Assembly (NCBI RefSeq): GCF_900323515.1
Contig: NZ_OOGT01000006.1
Location: 1-37,204, forward strand
Source: Acinetobacter stercoris
GTDB taxonomy: Bacteria; Pseudomonadota; Gammaproteobacteria; Pseudomonadales; Moraxellaceae
Direction of reading: 5' to 3'
DNA length: 37,204 nucleotides
The notes beneath the pieces are model-generated. The model worked only from the letters and a program-made list of their open reading frames with translations, ran no database searches and had not been told where the DNA came from. Within the stretch, counting starts at the first letter, position 1. Each line of letters begins with the position of its first letter. The position numbers and the translations under genes were made by a program. Shown here in pieces: positions 1-9,334 of this stretch.

Positions 1-4
1 GAAT

Positions 5-20
5 AGCTCTTTTGAGCTTT
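5..20 (+). terminator. possible terminator hairpin of a gene left of the window
   Basis: AGCTC (5-9) and GAGCT (14-18) can pair around a TTTT loop and are followed by TTTC. The stem is only 5 bp and the window edge cuts off its context, so this is weak. It would end transcription coming from the left before the heme cluster. Confidence 0.25.
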
Positions 21-53
21 CATTTCATATTTTATTTGTTAGAATAATGCAAA

Positions 54-68
54 TGATAATATTTTTCA
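54..68. promoter_or_regulatory. Fur-box-like operator upstream of the sigma factor gene
   Basis: TGATAATATTTTTCA matches the 7-1-7 Fur model TGATAAT-N-ATTATCA at 12 of 14 positions. It lies 9 bp before the sigma-factor ATG, where bound Fur would block transcription under iron-replete conditions. FecI-type iron sigma genes are commonly Fur-repressed. The binding itself is inferred. Confidence 0.6.
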
Positions 69-76
69 TTTAAAGC

Positions 77-562
77 ATGACAGATCCCATACATCATCTA
101 TATCGAGAACATCACTCCTGGTTATACCAATGGTTAAAGCGTCGTCTAAGTAACTCAGAAGATGCAGCCGATTTGGCACAGGATACTTTCTTACGTATTT
201 TAAAACGTAAGGAGCATTTGCACTTTGAACAGCCTCGAGCCATATTAACTACTGTTGCTAGAGGAGTTCTGGTCAATTGGTATCAGCGCCGTGAAATTGA
301 GAAAGCTTATCTGGAAACTTTACAGATACATGCTGGTCGCTATGAGATTACCCCAGAACAAAAATTACAGGCGATAGAGTCGTTATGCTTGATCAGTCAA
401 TTGTTAAACCAGCTTTCAGACCGACAAAGACAAACGTTTATTTGGTCTCAACTGGAGGGGTTGACGCAACAGCAAATTGCTGAGCGTTTAGGTGTTTCTA
501 CACGGACTGTAATGCGAGATTTAGTCAGTGTATTGTCGCGATGTTTGAGTGTAATTGAATAA
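77..562 (+). CDS. FecI-type ECF RNA polymerase sigma factor
   Basis: This is an extracytoplasmic-function sigma factor of the FecI iron-starvation group, 161 aa and of normal family length. It would direct RNA polymerase to promoters of the heme-uptake genes next to it. The sigma-2 region spans about residues 8-75 and contains a DAADLAQDTFLRIL core. The sigma-4 helix-turn-helix lies near the C-terminus, around TQQQIAERLGVSTRTVMRDL. A FecR-type anti-sigma gene follows after 53 bp, and further downstream is a TonB receptor with a signalling domain; together these form the standard three-part cell-surface signalling set. A Fur-like box just upstream suggests repression by iron. The family assignment is secure. 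That it responds to heme specifically is inferred from the neighbouring heme oxygenase gene. Confidence 0.9.
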   Translation: MTDPIHHLYREHHSWLYQWLKRRLSNSEDAADLAQDTFLRILKRKEHLHFEQPRAILTTVARGVLVNWYQRREIEKAYLETLQIHAGRYEITPEQKLQAIESLCLISQLLNQLSDRQRQTFIWSQLEGLTQQQIAERLGVSTRTVMRDLVSVLSRCLSVIE

Positions 563-615
563 GGAATGTTGACATTGAATAAATCGGATATCTTGTCAGC
601 AAAATAAATGAGTAT

Positions 616-1590
616 ATGAAAAATAATCAAATTTTTGACGAGGCAGCTGAATGGATCGTCAAAATGCAAAGTGCGCCATTGACAGATAAAGAAAGACAAC
701 ATTTTGATGAGTGGCGAAAAAAAAGTGTATTACATGCTCAGGCATGGCATAAAGCTGAGTTATTTTTACAACATCTCGGCCATTTCCCAGAACAAGGCTA
801 TCATATTCTGCAAAAGAGTCATTCAGCTGCCCGAATCAATATGGCAAGCAAATTTATTTTGGCTTTTTTTATGTGCTTTGCAATGGGAGCATTATGGACA
901 TCAGACTGGAAAGACTATTATTTTTCTGATTATTCAACAAAAGTTGGAGAGTCAAAGCATATTGAGTTAGAAGATGGAACTCATATCGATATAAATACCC
1001 AAACAGCATTTGATCAAAAATATTCCGCTACACAACGTCAGCTCATTTTACATTATGGTGAAATTCAGGTGAAAACTGGTCATGAGTTTCAGCATCTTTA
1101 TCGACCATTTACAGTTTCTACCTCAGATGCAGACATGCTGGCATTAGGGACAGTATTTAACGTACAGCATTTAAAAAACAAACAGAATCATACCTGTGTT
1201 GCAGTAATTGAAAGTGCAGTTAAAATTACATTAAAACAGAATCAAAAATATACAATGCTTAATCAAGGCGAACAAATTTGTTTTGATGCAGATCATTTTG
1301 AGCCCAAACAGCCATTAAACAGTAATACATATACCTGGAAAAATGGTGTCATTATGGCTGATGAACTGACACTTGAATCATTGCTGACTGAAGTTGGACG
1401 TTATCATCATGGACACGTTCACATACAATCAGAGCTAAGACAGCTTAAAGTATCAGGTTCGTACCCTGTAAATGATTTACATGCTTTAGGAAAGGCATTG
1501 GCATTGAGTTATCCTATTCAATTCGATTCTTATCTTTCCGATCGGATCGTTCATATTAAAAAAGATGAAAAGTCTGAAAGAAAAAATTAA
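616..1590 (+). CDS. FecR-type anti-sigma factor / sigma regulator, inner membrane
   Basis: This 324-aa protein is a FecR-family regulator that relays the receptor's signal across the inner membrane to the sigma factor. The cytoplasmic N-terminus (about residues 1-70) has the DUF4880-like pattern, with DEAAEWIVKM, then LTDKERQHFDEW, then HAQAWHKAE. One transmembrane helix follows at about 79-95. A periplasmic FecR domain starts around KVGESKHIELEDGTHIDINT and includes the typical ALGTVFNV segment. The C-terminal 70 residues resemble the STN-like fold that contacts the receptor signalling domain. The gene lies between the sigma factor and heme oxygenase genes on the same strand. Its length is usual for the family. 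The specific partners are inferred from gene order. Confidence 0.88.
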   Translation: MKNNQIFDEAAEWIVKMQSAPLTDKERQHFDEWRKKSVLHAQAWHKAELFLQHLGHFPEQGYHILQKSHSAARINMASKFILAFFMCFAMGALWTSDWKDYYFSDYSTKVGESKHIELEDGTHIDINTQTAFDQKYSATQRQLILHYGEIQVKTGHEFQHLYRPFTVSTSDADMLALGTVFNVQHLKNKQNHTCVAVIESAVKITLKQNQKYTMLNQGEQICFDADHFEPKQPLNSNTYTWKNGVIMADELTLESLLTEVGRYHHGHVHIQSELRQLKVSGSYPVNDLHALGKALALSYPIQFDSYLSDRIVHIKKDEKSERKN

Positions 1591-1654
1591 AAAAAATGTC
1601 AGTTTTTAGGTTTTCTACTGGTAATTAAATTAAACAGTTGAAATGAGAAGACAA

Positions 1655-2236
1655 ATGACATCCTTTGAAAACAGCTTGGCAATGCGTTTAAAGCAGGAAA
1701 CAGCGGCAGATCATGAGCATATGCATCAACTGATGGCAAGAGCACAGGTTTTTGATAGCCGTCAGCAGTATGCAAAATTTATTTTGGCACAGTATCATTT
1801 TCAAAAGGATATAGAATACTTATTTGAAAATGATGACATTATCAAATTAATCTCTGATCTGGATATTCGTGGTCGTTCTGCTGCCGCAGCATTAGATTTA
1901 CAAGATTTGAATGTGTGTGCTGAACATCAGGATTTAGCTACACGGCATGTAAGTTATCCGGAAGCGATTGGATGGATCTATGTTTCTGAAGGCGCAACTT
2001 TAGGTGCTGCATTTTTATTTAAGCAAGCTCAAAATGAATTAGGACTTTCCGCAGAATTTGCAGCACGAAATTTGGCAGCTTATCCTGAAGGGCGAGCAAA
2101 AGTATGGAAACGTTTTATTTCCGAAATTGATCAGGCAGATTTAAACAAAGAACAACGAGACTTAGTGATTCAAGGTGCAAAACAAGGATTCAAGCGTTTT
2201 GCTGAATTGCTTGATAAATTTGCTGCATCGGTCTGA
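1655..2236 (+). CDS. hemO: heme oxygenase (biliverdin-producing)
   Basis: This cytoplasmic heme oxygenase would open imported heme to biliverdin, CO and iron. The N-terminal segment LKQETAADHEHMH contains the likely axial heme-ligand histidine (H20 from the start chosen here). The segment SEGATLGAAFLF matches the Gly-rich distal helix typical of bacterial heme oxygenases. I prefer the ATG at 1655 because GAGAAG at 1645-1650 is well spaced from it. The in-frame ATG at 1643 would add four residues (MRRQ) but has no evident ribosome-binding site. The product is 193 aa, close to bacterial HemO proteins. Its position between the FecI/FecR pair and a TonB receptor with an STN domain marks the cluster as a heme-iron system. 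The family call is confident; the symbol follows Acinetobacter and Neisseria usage. Confidence 0.88.
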   Translation: MTSFENSLAMRLKQETAADHEHMHQLMARAQVFDSRQQYAKFILAQYHFQKDIEYLFENDDIIKLISDLDIRGRSAAAALDLQDLNVCAEHQDLATRHVSYPEAIGWIYVSEGATLGAAFLFKQAQNELGLSAEFAARNLAAYPEGRAKVWKRFISEIDQADLNKEQRDLVIQGAKQGFKRFAELLDKFAASV

Positions 2237-2246
2237 TGCGACTTAA

Positions 2247-2687
2247 ATGAAAATCAAAGATTCAGAACAAGGCCATACAAGGGATGTCTCAGCATCCCTT
2301 TTATTTAGTCAAACTAAGTTACATACATCAGTATGGATGCGTGTTTTATTTATTACTCTTGCAATCATTTTTATTATTTTGGCTATTATCGGCATTATTT
2401 TACCAGGGATACCAACCGTTGATTTTCTGGTCTTGGCAGCATTTTGTGCCTCAAAAGGTTCCTTTAGATTACATCACTGGTTGTATTCACATCGTTTATT
2501 TTCTCCTTTATTAAAAGGATGGAGAAATATCGGGGGAGTGTCTAAATCCAGAAAAATATTCATGAGCTTGAGTATGCTGATGGCGTCATTATTCATTTAT
2601 TTATCGGCATTACACCCACACTTTAAAATAGCTTTGGTTATTGTTTTATTCATCGTATTCATCTGGATTTGGACACGTTCCAAATAA
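2247..2687 (+). CDS. DUF454 / YbaN-family small inner-membrane protein
   Basis: This 146-aa protein has a polar N-terminus of about 30 residues. A hydrophobic helix pair follows (about 31-60) with the family pattern IIGIILPGIPTVDFLVLAAF. Next come a basic segment rich in His and Arg (SFRLHHWLYSHRLFSPLLKGW) and two more hydrophobic stretches near the C-terminus. This pattern is typical of DUF454/YbaN proteins, whose biochemical role is unknown. Members are often found beside heme oxygenase genes in iron clusters, as here: the gene starts 10 bp after the heme oxygenase stop, so co-transcription is likely. The start is not supported by a strong ribosome-binding site. A shorter protein beginning near residue 31 (MRVLFITL) is possible and closer to the usual family length. 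Confidence 0.75.
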   Translation: MKIKDSEQGHTRDVSASLLFSQTKLHTSVWMRVLFITLAIIFIILAIIGIILPGIPTVDFLVLAAFCASKGSFRLHHWLYSHRLFSPLLKGWRNIGGVSKSRKIFMSLSMLMASLFIYLSALHPHFKIALVIVLFIVFIWIWTRSK

Positions 2688-2735
2688 TTTTGCTTTTTTT
2701 GTCAGCTAATAGAAAGTAAACTGGTAATAGTAATT

Positions 2736-2754
2736 GAAAATGAAAATCATTTAC
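2736..2754. promoter_or_regulatory. Fur-box-like operator upstream of the TonB receptor
   Basis: The 19 bp at 2736-2754 read GAAAATGAAAATCATTTAC and match the classical Fur consensus at 15 of 19 positions. The site ends 17 bp before the receptor ATG. The receptor is therefore likely iron-repressed on its own, independently of the Fur-like site before the sigma gene. Confidence 0.65.
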
Positions 2755-2771
2755 TATTATGAGTTGCAGCT

Positions 2772-5359
2772 ATGAATTTCAAGAAACAAACACTTACCTT
2801 TATGATCCAGGCATTATGCGTGGGAAGTGTTTTTGCAAATGTTTCTCAAACTTTTGAACGAAACAATACACACGATGAGTCAAAGTATTATCAGATCGCT
2901 GAAAGTCGGTTGGGGTATGTACTTTCAACATTTGCCGCTCAGTCAGGTGTAGTTTTAAGTTATGACCCCGTTATATTGAAAAATTTAAATAGTCAGGGGT
3001 TAAAAGGTCGTTATAGTGTTGAACAGGGTTTTAAACAGATCTTGAGAGATACCCCTTTTAATATCGGAAAAAGGGGAGAGACTTATATTCTTGTTCCAAA
3101 GGAAGTTCAGCTAAAACAATCAGACTTATCCGGGGCTAAGGACTTGATGTTACCTCCTGAATCTGAAGAAGTACCCCGACTGCAAAAAATTGTTGTAACT
3201 GCTCAGAAGAACCGGTTACAGCCCAACACCATTCAGCTGGATTCTGAACATATTCAACGTTTTCGAGGAACTGGAAATGGCGATGTTTTTTCAGATGTCA
3301 CTGGTGTGCAATTAAACAGTATCCGGAATGAAGCTGGAGCTATAGATATTGGTATTCGGGGCGTACAAGGAGAGGGACGGGTACCTGTAGTGATTGATGG
3401 GAGCTTGCAATCTACTCATACTTTTCGAGGGTATCAGGGGGAAAGTGACCGTACTTATATTGACATGGATCTGGTTAGTAAAATTAGCATTGAAAAGGGT
3501 GCTTCGACCGACAAATTTGCTGTAGGTGGAATAGGGGGATTGGTAAAGGTCAGAACTATTGGTGTGGATGATGTTCTGTTGCCTGACAAACAGGCAGGTA
3601 TGCTTATAAAAGGCAGTATTTATAACAACAATAAAACGCCAAAAATATCGACCCGTGCAGAAGAGCAGGAACATTATCTTCTGACTGATCGGTTAAGCCA
3701 GAGCCATTTTAATAATGGTTCAGGAACAGTTGCATTTGCCTACAAGACAGATTTATTTGATATTGTTACAGCATATAGTAAACGTTCAGTAGGCAATTAT
3801 TTCGCAGGGAAAAATGGCTATGAAAGGTATAAAAAACTAGATGCTGATGTTGCTGTCGTAAATACAGGGCAAGAAGTTGTAAATACCAGTTATGAGTCTG
3901 ACTCAGGAATTGTTAAATTCGGTATAAACTTGACTGATGAGCAAAGAATAGAAGCCAATTTTCGCAGACATATACAACATGCAGGCGAGGTCATGGCCGC
4001 ATATTGGTATAAGCACTATCCTGATGATGGAACAGGGAGTGCTGCATGGTATGCTCCAGATGGTCGTGAAGCAATGCCTCAATGGGGGGGGGCAAAGCTG
4101 CTGTTAATTCGTATAGTACCAGTTATCATTATCATCCTAAAAATAATGCATGGGTTAATTTAGATCTGGGGTTTTGGAAGACGGATGCAAAGCTCAATCA
4201 GCGTAATGGTTTAGCAAGTGGAATGGGGAAATTTGCTGATCAATATCTGATTAGTTACCAAGATGACCGGATAGGATTTAATGTTGAAAATACCAGCAAA
4301 TTCAGTATGCTGCCATTAAGTTTGCATTATGGTGCTACATATGATGAGCAGCGTGTAAAACCACAAAATTATTATAAAAATGAAGTTTCTAGAAATGGTG
4401 AACGCTCAGAAGCATCCGTGTTTTTAAACAGCTCACTTGAGTTTGCAAAATGGAACTTTAATTTAGGTGGAAAATGGCATCAAGCCAAAGTTAAAGACTA
4501 TTCAGACGATTCGACCCGAAAGTTTGACGCAAAACTGGATTGGATTGCAGGTTTAAAATATAAAATCCATCCTAATATTGATGCTTACACCAAAATCTCA
4601 AATACATACCGTACCCCAAGTTTGTTTGAATCCACTATTTCAGGACAGACTTTTAGTTATGATCCTGATTTTCCTGTAAATCCAGAGAAAGCCGAAAACA
4701 AGGAGATTGGGTTTGTAGGGAACTTTGAGCATCTATTTTCTGCACAGGATCAATTCAAATTCAATTTGAATTATTTCCATAACAATACTCAAGATTATGT
4801 ATCACAGGTCATGCTATATAAACCAGATCCTGAAGCTTGGTACCCTTATTCATTTACATTTGCAAACTATAATCGAGTGTTGTTAAAAGGGTTAGAACTT
4901 GATTTCTTGTATAACCATCCTTCATTTTTTGTGACTGCCGGTGGAATGTTGTATGAAAAACCAGAGATTTGCCCAGTCAAGTCTTCATCGTGTAATACAG
5001 TTGGTGACGCATGGAGTCTGATATCGACCCGTATTCCTCCACGTAAGACCTTTAATTTTACCGTCGGTAAGTATTTATTTGACCAGAATCTGACCGTAGG
5101 TGCACGCGTTAAATACCATTCATATAAGGAAAAGCCAAAAGGATGGTTAGAGGGAACAGGTGTAAGTGGTCGGGCAGTGATTAATGTGCCTTCAGAAACT
5201 TTGCTAGATATCTTTGCTAAATATAAACTTAACTCTCATGTGGATGTTTCATTGAATCTGGACAATCTTACCAATCGCTATGCTTTTGATACGGGCTCGG
5301 TTATTGCCATGCCAATTCCGGGAAGGACAATTCGGGCAGGATTTGAAATGCGCTTTTAA
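2772..5359 (+). pseudogene. TonB-dependent heme receptor with signalling domain, frame broken at a G9 tract
   Basis: This would be an outer-membrane TonB-dependent receptor of about 862 aa, but the sequence as given changes frame at 4084-4092, so no single frame encodes it. The first part (2772-4163) carries a signal peptide ending near VFA (about residue 22). It also carries an STN signalling domain at about 45-112 (LSTFAAQSGVVLSYDP) and a plug domain at about 135-265 (GIRGVQGEGRVPVVIDG). It then runs out of frame after W438 into 26 unrelated residues. The second part (readable from 4082 to 5359) encodes the rest of the beta-barrel and ends in EMRF, a typical outer-membrane C-terminal signal with terminal Phe. 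One extra G, or two fewer, in the run of nine rejoins the halves. The STN domain fits signalling to the adjacent FecR/FecI pair. Heme as ligand is inferred from hemO. The break could be a phase-OFF state, a true mutation or a sequencing error. Confidence 0.8.
4084..4092 (+). repeat. poly-G tract (nine G) inside the heme receptor gene
   Basis: Nine consecutive G follow CAAT at 4084-4092, exactly where the receptor frame breaks. Ten or seven G would give a continuous frame reading QWG...KAAVNSYS. Such tracts slip during replication and also during sequencing. Confidence 0.9.
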
Positions 5360-5372
5360 CGCAGTTAAATTC

Positions 5373-5408
5373 AAAAGCCCAGGTCTTAAATAAGATTTGG
5401 GCTTTTTT
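5373..5408 (+). terminator. Rho-independent terminator after the heme receptor
   Basis: AAAAGCCC at 5373-5380 pairs with GGGCTTTT. The inner stem extends through two G-U pairs to TCTT/AAGA around an AAAT loop, and the hairpin ends in TTTTTT. It separates the heme island from lepA. Confidence 0.8.
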
Positions 5409-5565
5409 ACAAATCGGCATTTTTCAATTCCCTGAAAATAGCCTATATATTTTTAACCTGTGGTTGCTTATACTGTGCGGAAGTTTTCGGAACATTCTTT
5501 TTACACGTCATTCGTACTTTAATTTTTGAGAGTACATGATTGTGTACATATTTTTAGAGTAGTTT

Positions 5566-7383
5566 ATGGCAGTTGCTAAAAAGTCTGTAAATATCAATAA
5601 CATTCGTAACTTTTCGATCATTGCTCACATTGACCATGGAAAGTCGACTCTGGCTGACCGTTTTATCCAGATGTGTGGGGGCTTGCAAGACCGTGAAATG
5701 CAGGCACAAGTACTTGATTCCATGGAACTGGAGCGTGAACGTGGTATTACCATTAAGGCGGCTTCGGTAACATTGTACTACACCCATCCAAATGGGCAGG
5801 AATATCAACTGAATTTTATTGATACACCTGGGCACGTAGACTTTTCTTATGAGGTTTCCCGTTCTCTTGCTGCGTGTGAGGGTGCGTTGCTTGTGGTTGA
5901 TGCTGCACAGGGTGTAGAGGCACAATCTGTAGCAAACTGTTATACAGCGATTGAGCAAGGTCTAGAAGTATTACCAGTTCTTAACAAAATTGATTTACCT
6001 CAGGCAGAACCTGAACGTGTCATTCATGAAATTGAAGAAATCATTGGAATTGAAGCCACGCACGCACCAACGTGTTCTGCAAAAACAGGATTAGGCGTTG
6101 ATGGTGTACTGGAAACACTGGTAAATGTGATTCCACCACCAGAGGGTGACCGTGAGGCACCACTGCAAGCGCTTATTGTAGATTCCTGGTTTGATAACTA
6201 TCTCGGTGTTGTTTCACTTGTGCGTATCAAACAAGGTCGTGTGCGCAAAGGCGATAAAATGCTTGTGAAATCTACAGGGCAAACTCACATTATCACATCG
6301 GTTGGTATCTTTAATCCAAAACATACAGAAACTGATATGTTAGAAGCTGGTGAAGTTGGTTTTGTGATCGCAGGAATTAAAGACATTTTCGGTGCGCCTG
6401 TAGGGGATACGATTACACTTGCATCAACACCAGAAGTGGCAACTTTACCAGGGTTCAAAAAGGTAAAACCTCAAGTATATGCAGGATTATTCCCGATCGA
6501 TGCAAGTGACTTTGAACCATTTCGTGAAGCACTGCACAAACTACAGATTAATGATTCAGCATTATTTTTTGAACCTGAAAGCTCTGATGCTCTCGGTTTC
6601 GGTTTCCGCTGTGGCTTCTTGGGAATGCTACATATGGAAATCGTACAAGAGCGTTTAGAGCGTGAGTATGATCTCGATCTGATCAGTTCTGCACCAACTG
6701 TGATTTATGAAGCATTGATGAAAAATGGTGAAACCAAATACATCGATAGCCCATCAAAAATGCCAGATGGTTCAACGGTTGAAGATTTGCGAGAGCCAAT
6801 TGCCGAGTGTCATATTCTTGTTCCTCAGGAATATCTGGGCAACGTCATGACACTTTGTATTGAGCGCCGTGGCGTACAAAAGGATATGAAATTTTTAGGT
6901 AATCAGGTTTCTTTAACCTTTGAAATTCCAATGGCTGAGGTCGTGATGGATTTCTTTGATAAGTTGAAATCATGTTCACGTGGTTTTGCATCACTTGATT
7001 ATAACTTTGTACGCTTTGAAAGTTCATCATTGGTTAAAGTTGATGTGTTAATTAATGGAGAAAAGGTTGATGCGCTGGCAATGATCTGTCACCGTAATGA
7101 CGCACGTCATCGAGGTATCGCACTGGTTGAAAAAATGAAAGACCTGATTCCACGTCAAATGTTTGATGTAGCAATTCAGGCAGCGATTGGTGCCCAGATT
7201 ATTGCGCGTTCAACAGTGAAAGCCATGCGTAAAAATGTATTGGCAAAATGTTATGGTGGTGATGTTTCACGTAAGAAGAAATTGCTTGCGAAACAAAAAG
7301 AAGGTAAGAAACGTATGAAACAAGTGGGAAGTGTTGAGATCCCGCAAGAAGCGTTCTTGGCTGTATTGAAAGTAGAAAGATAA
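5566..7383 (+). CDS. lepA: elongation factor 4 (LepA), ribosomal back-translocase GTPase
   Basis: This 605-aa translational GTPase is near the E. coli length of about 599. It acts on stalled or mistranslocated ribosomes. The GTP-binding motifs are clear: AHIDHGKST (G1), ERGITI (switch I region), DTPGH (G3), NKID (G4) and SAKTG (G5). The LepA-specific C-terminal domain follows, ending with the basic segment [22 protein letters not shown] that contacts 23S rRNA. It starts the core-gene run. lepB follows 22 bp downstream, a pairing conserved widely in Proteobacteria. The ribosome-binding site is weak (AGAG six bases before the ATG). The identity is certain. Confidence 0.97.
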   Translation: MAVAKKSVNINNIRNFSIIAHIDHGKSTLADRFIQMCGGLQDREMQAQVLDSMELERERGITIKAASVTLYYTHPNGQEYQLNFIDTPGHVDFSYEVSRSLAACEGALLVVDAAQGVEAQSVANCYTAIEQGLEVLPVLNKIDLPQAEPERVIHEIEEIIGIEATHAPTCSAKTGLGVDGVLETLVNVIPPPEGDREAPLQALIVDSWFDNYLGVVSLVRIKQGRVRKGDKMLVKSTGQTHIITSVGIFNPKHTETDMLEAGEVGFVIAGIKDIFGAPVGDTITLASTPEVATLPGFKKVKPQVYAGLFPIDASDFEPFREALHKLQINDSALFFEPESSDALGFGFRCGFLGMLHMEIVQERLEREYDLDLISSAPTVIYEALMKNGETKYIDSPSKMPDGSTVEDLREPIAECHILVPQEYLGNVMTLCIERRGVQKDMKFLGNQVSLTFEIPMAEVVMDFFDKLKSCSRGFASLDYNFVRFESSSLVKVDVLINGEKVDALAMICHRNDARHRGIALVEKMKDLIPRQMFDVAIQAAIGAQIIARSTVKAMRKNVLAKCYGGDVSRKKKLLAKQKEGKKRMKQVGSVEIPQEAFLAVLKVER

Positions 7384-7405
7384 TAAGGTAGAGGTTTCCT
7401 AGCTC

Positions 7406-8257
7406 ATGGATTTTGATTTTAATTTGATTCTGGTACCTGTCACACTGATATTTTTTATTGTGTGGCTACTTGATAAGTTAGTGTTTAAACAACGTGTGAC
7501 GAAGGGACGGAATAATGAAAATTTCTTAATCACATGGGCTTATGATTTCTGGCCAGTTTTAGCTGTTGTACTGTTCTTGCGTTCTTTCTTATTTGAACCA
7601 TTTAATATCCCATCAGAGTCAATGGTGCCGACACTCAAAACAGGTGATTATATTTTGGTTAATAAATACCAGTATGGTGTTCGTTTACCAATTACCAATA
7701 CCAAGTTTATTAATGTAGGTGACCCACAGCGTGGGGAAGTTGCTGTATTTCGTTATCCTGAAAATCCCAAAATCAGTTATATCAAACGTATAATTGGATT
7801 ACCTGGTGATGAAATTAAATTCGAAAATGGGGTCTTGTTTATCAATGGTCAAAAACAGGAACGTACATTTGCTTCAAATACAATGATTGCTGCGAAAGCG
7901 AACTTAAATGGTCAAGAGCAGGAAATTGACTTGGCTGGTAAAAAATATAACTCTGCTTTAGGAGAGCATAAGTTTAATACTCAGGAAATCGATTCCGAGC
8001 AGTCTGATCCAGCTGCTAAAGCACTGGTACAGGGTATTGAGCGTATGTATCCACTTTCTCATAATCAAAATTGGGAAGTAAAAGTGCCGGCAGGACATTA
8101 CTTTGCAATGGGCGATAACCGGGATCAGAGTTCAGATAGTCGTTTCTGGGGATTCGTTCCTGAAGAAAATTTAACAGGTCATGCAGTCTATATCTGGATG
8201 CATAAAGAACCTGGTTTGCACTTACCTTCTTTTGACCGTAATGGTAAAATTAATTAA
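7406..8257 (+). CDS. lepB: signal peptidase I
   Basis: This inner-membrane serine protease removes signal peptides from exported proteins. It has 283 aa, shorter than the 324 aa of E. coli. Two N-terminal hydrophobic segments lie at about residues 7-22 and 47-62. The catalytic Ser is S72 in the PSESMVPTL motif, and the general-base Lys is K127 in YIKRIIGLPGDE. The conserved box E motif MGDNRDQSSDSRFWG is near the C-terminus. The gene follows lepA closely and precedes DUF4845 and rnc, the usual order in Acinetobacter and Pseudomonas. The identity is secure. Confidence 0.96.
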   Translation: MDFDFNLILVPVTLIFFIVWLLDKLVFKQRVTKGRNNENFLITWAYDFWPVLAVVLFLRSFLFEPFNIPSESMVPTLKTGDYILVNKYQYGVRLPITNTKFINVGDPQRGEVAVFRYPENPKISYIKRIIGLPGDEIKFENGVLFINGQKQERTFASNTMIAAKANLNGQEQEIDLAGKKYNSALGEHKFNTQEIDSEQSDPAAKALVQGIERMYPLSHNQNWEVKVPAGHYFAMGDNRDQSSDSRFWGFVPEENLTGHAVYIWMHKEPGLHLPSFDRNGKIN

Positions 8258-8290
8258 TAAAAAATTATAAACCACCTTTGGGTGATAAAA

Positions 8291-8665
8291 ATGTGGAAGT
8301 TTCAGCAAGGCGCATCGCGCCTTACTCTTTTATTGGGGATGGTAGCCTTTATTTTAATTGTCAAATTTTTATTGGCAATATGGCCTGCCTATTGGGATGA
8401 TCGTGTGATAAATACCAAGATTCAGGAGCTTTTAAAAGAAGCCCCGGAAGATATCACACCATCAACCTTTATGACTCAAATGAGTCAAGGTTTGGAAATG
8501 AACAATATCAGAGACTTAAAAGTCAATGATATTGTGAAAGTTTCAAAGGAAAAAGGTCTTAAAGTGACTAAAAACTATGAAGTAAGAAAGTATTTCTTAT
8601 TTAATATAGATTTAGTCCTCACATTCGAGAAAAGTTTTGATCAAAGGTCAGTCAAAAGTAAGTGA
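8291..8665 (+). CDS. DUF4845 family membrane-anchored protein
   Basis: This is a small protein (124 aa from the ATG used here) of the DUF4845 family, conserved between lepB and rnc in many gammaproteobacteria; its function is unknown. It has one N-terminal membrane helix (LTLLLGMVAFILIVKFLLAI), then a soluble domain probably in the periplasm (about residues 32-124). A GTG at 8282 would add three residues. I prefer the ATG at 8291 because GGTG at 8281-8284 is at ribosome-binding distance. The coding end overlaps the start of rnc by 29 bp, which points to translational coupling. Confidence 0.8.
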   Translation: MWKFQQGASRLTLLLGMVAFILIVKFLLAIWPAYWDDRVINTKIQELLKEAPEDITPSTFMTQMSQGLEMNNIRDLKVNDIVKVSKEKGLKVTKNYEVRKYFLFNIDLVLTFEKSFDQRSVKSK

Positions 8666-9329
8666 TCCTCGCTTACCTAGTCGCATCGGTTATCAGTTTA
8701 AACAACCTGAGTTATTGCAACTTGCGCTGACACACCGATCGGTGAGCCATAAATACAACTATGAGCGGCTAGAGTTCTTAGGTGACTCATTGTTGGGGAT
8801 GATCATTGCAAATTATTTATATCATGCTTATCCTCATGAAAATGAAGGTCGCTTGACGCGTATGCGTGCGACCCTGGTTCGTCAGGAAGCTTTAGGCAAA
8901 ATTGCAAATGATTTAAAACTCAGTCAAAGTTTAATTTTGAGTACGGGTGAACTGAAATCAGGTGGTCATCATCGTGAATCAATATTGGCAGATACTGTAG
9001 AAGCCATTATTGGTGCAGTTTATGTTGATTGTTCTGATTTGACCATTTTGCAAAAAATTGTTCTAAAATGGTATGAACCTTATTTAGAAAATATAGAACC
9101 TACTGATCAACTTAAAGATCCGAAATCCAGGTTACAGGAATATCTACAAGCTCGTAAAAAACCCTTACCACATTATGAGGTTGTAGATATTCAGGGTGAT
9201 GCACCAAACCAGCATTTCAAAGTAGAATGTATAGTAGAAGACTTACCGAAAATGATGGGTGAGGGATCTAGTCGCCGTTTTGCCGAGCAGGCAGTTGCGG
9301 CGGAAATTTTAAAGTTATTGGAGCAATAA
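8637..9329 (+). CDS. rnc: ribonuclease III
   Basis: This double-stranded-RNA endonuclease matures rRNA and cleaves structured mRNAs. It has 230 aa, close to the usual 226. The catalytic signature [12 protein letters not shown] carries the metal-binding acidic residues. A second acidic cluster is in [15 protein letters not shown]. The C-terminal third (from about [11 protein letters not shown]) is a double-stranded RNA-binding domain ending in SSRRFAEQ...[10 protein letters not shown]. The start used is TTG at 8637, inside the end of the preceding gene. No better in-frame ATG or GTG precedes the conserved [10 protein letters not shown] segment. The era gene begins 5 bp after its stop. Confidence 0.95.
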   Translation: MIKGQSKVSDPRLPSRIGYQFKQPELLQLALTHRSVSHKYNYERLEFLGDSLLGMIIANYLYHAYPHENEGRLTRMRATLVRQEALGKIANDLKLSQSLILSTGELKSGGHHRESILADTVEAIIGAVYVDCSDLTILQKIVLKWYEPYLENIEPTDQLKDPKSRLQEYLQARKKPLPHYEVVDIQGDAPNQHFKVECIVEDLPKMMGEGSSRRFAEQAVAAEILKLLEQ

Positions 9330-9334
9330 CCTTC

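Noticed and set aside
5526-5554. TTGAGA and TATTTT 17 bp apart before lepA, possible promoter
   Set aside because: The start would fall about 5 bases before the lepA ATG, leaving no room for a ribosome-binding site.
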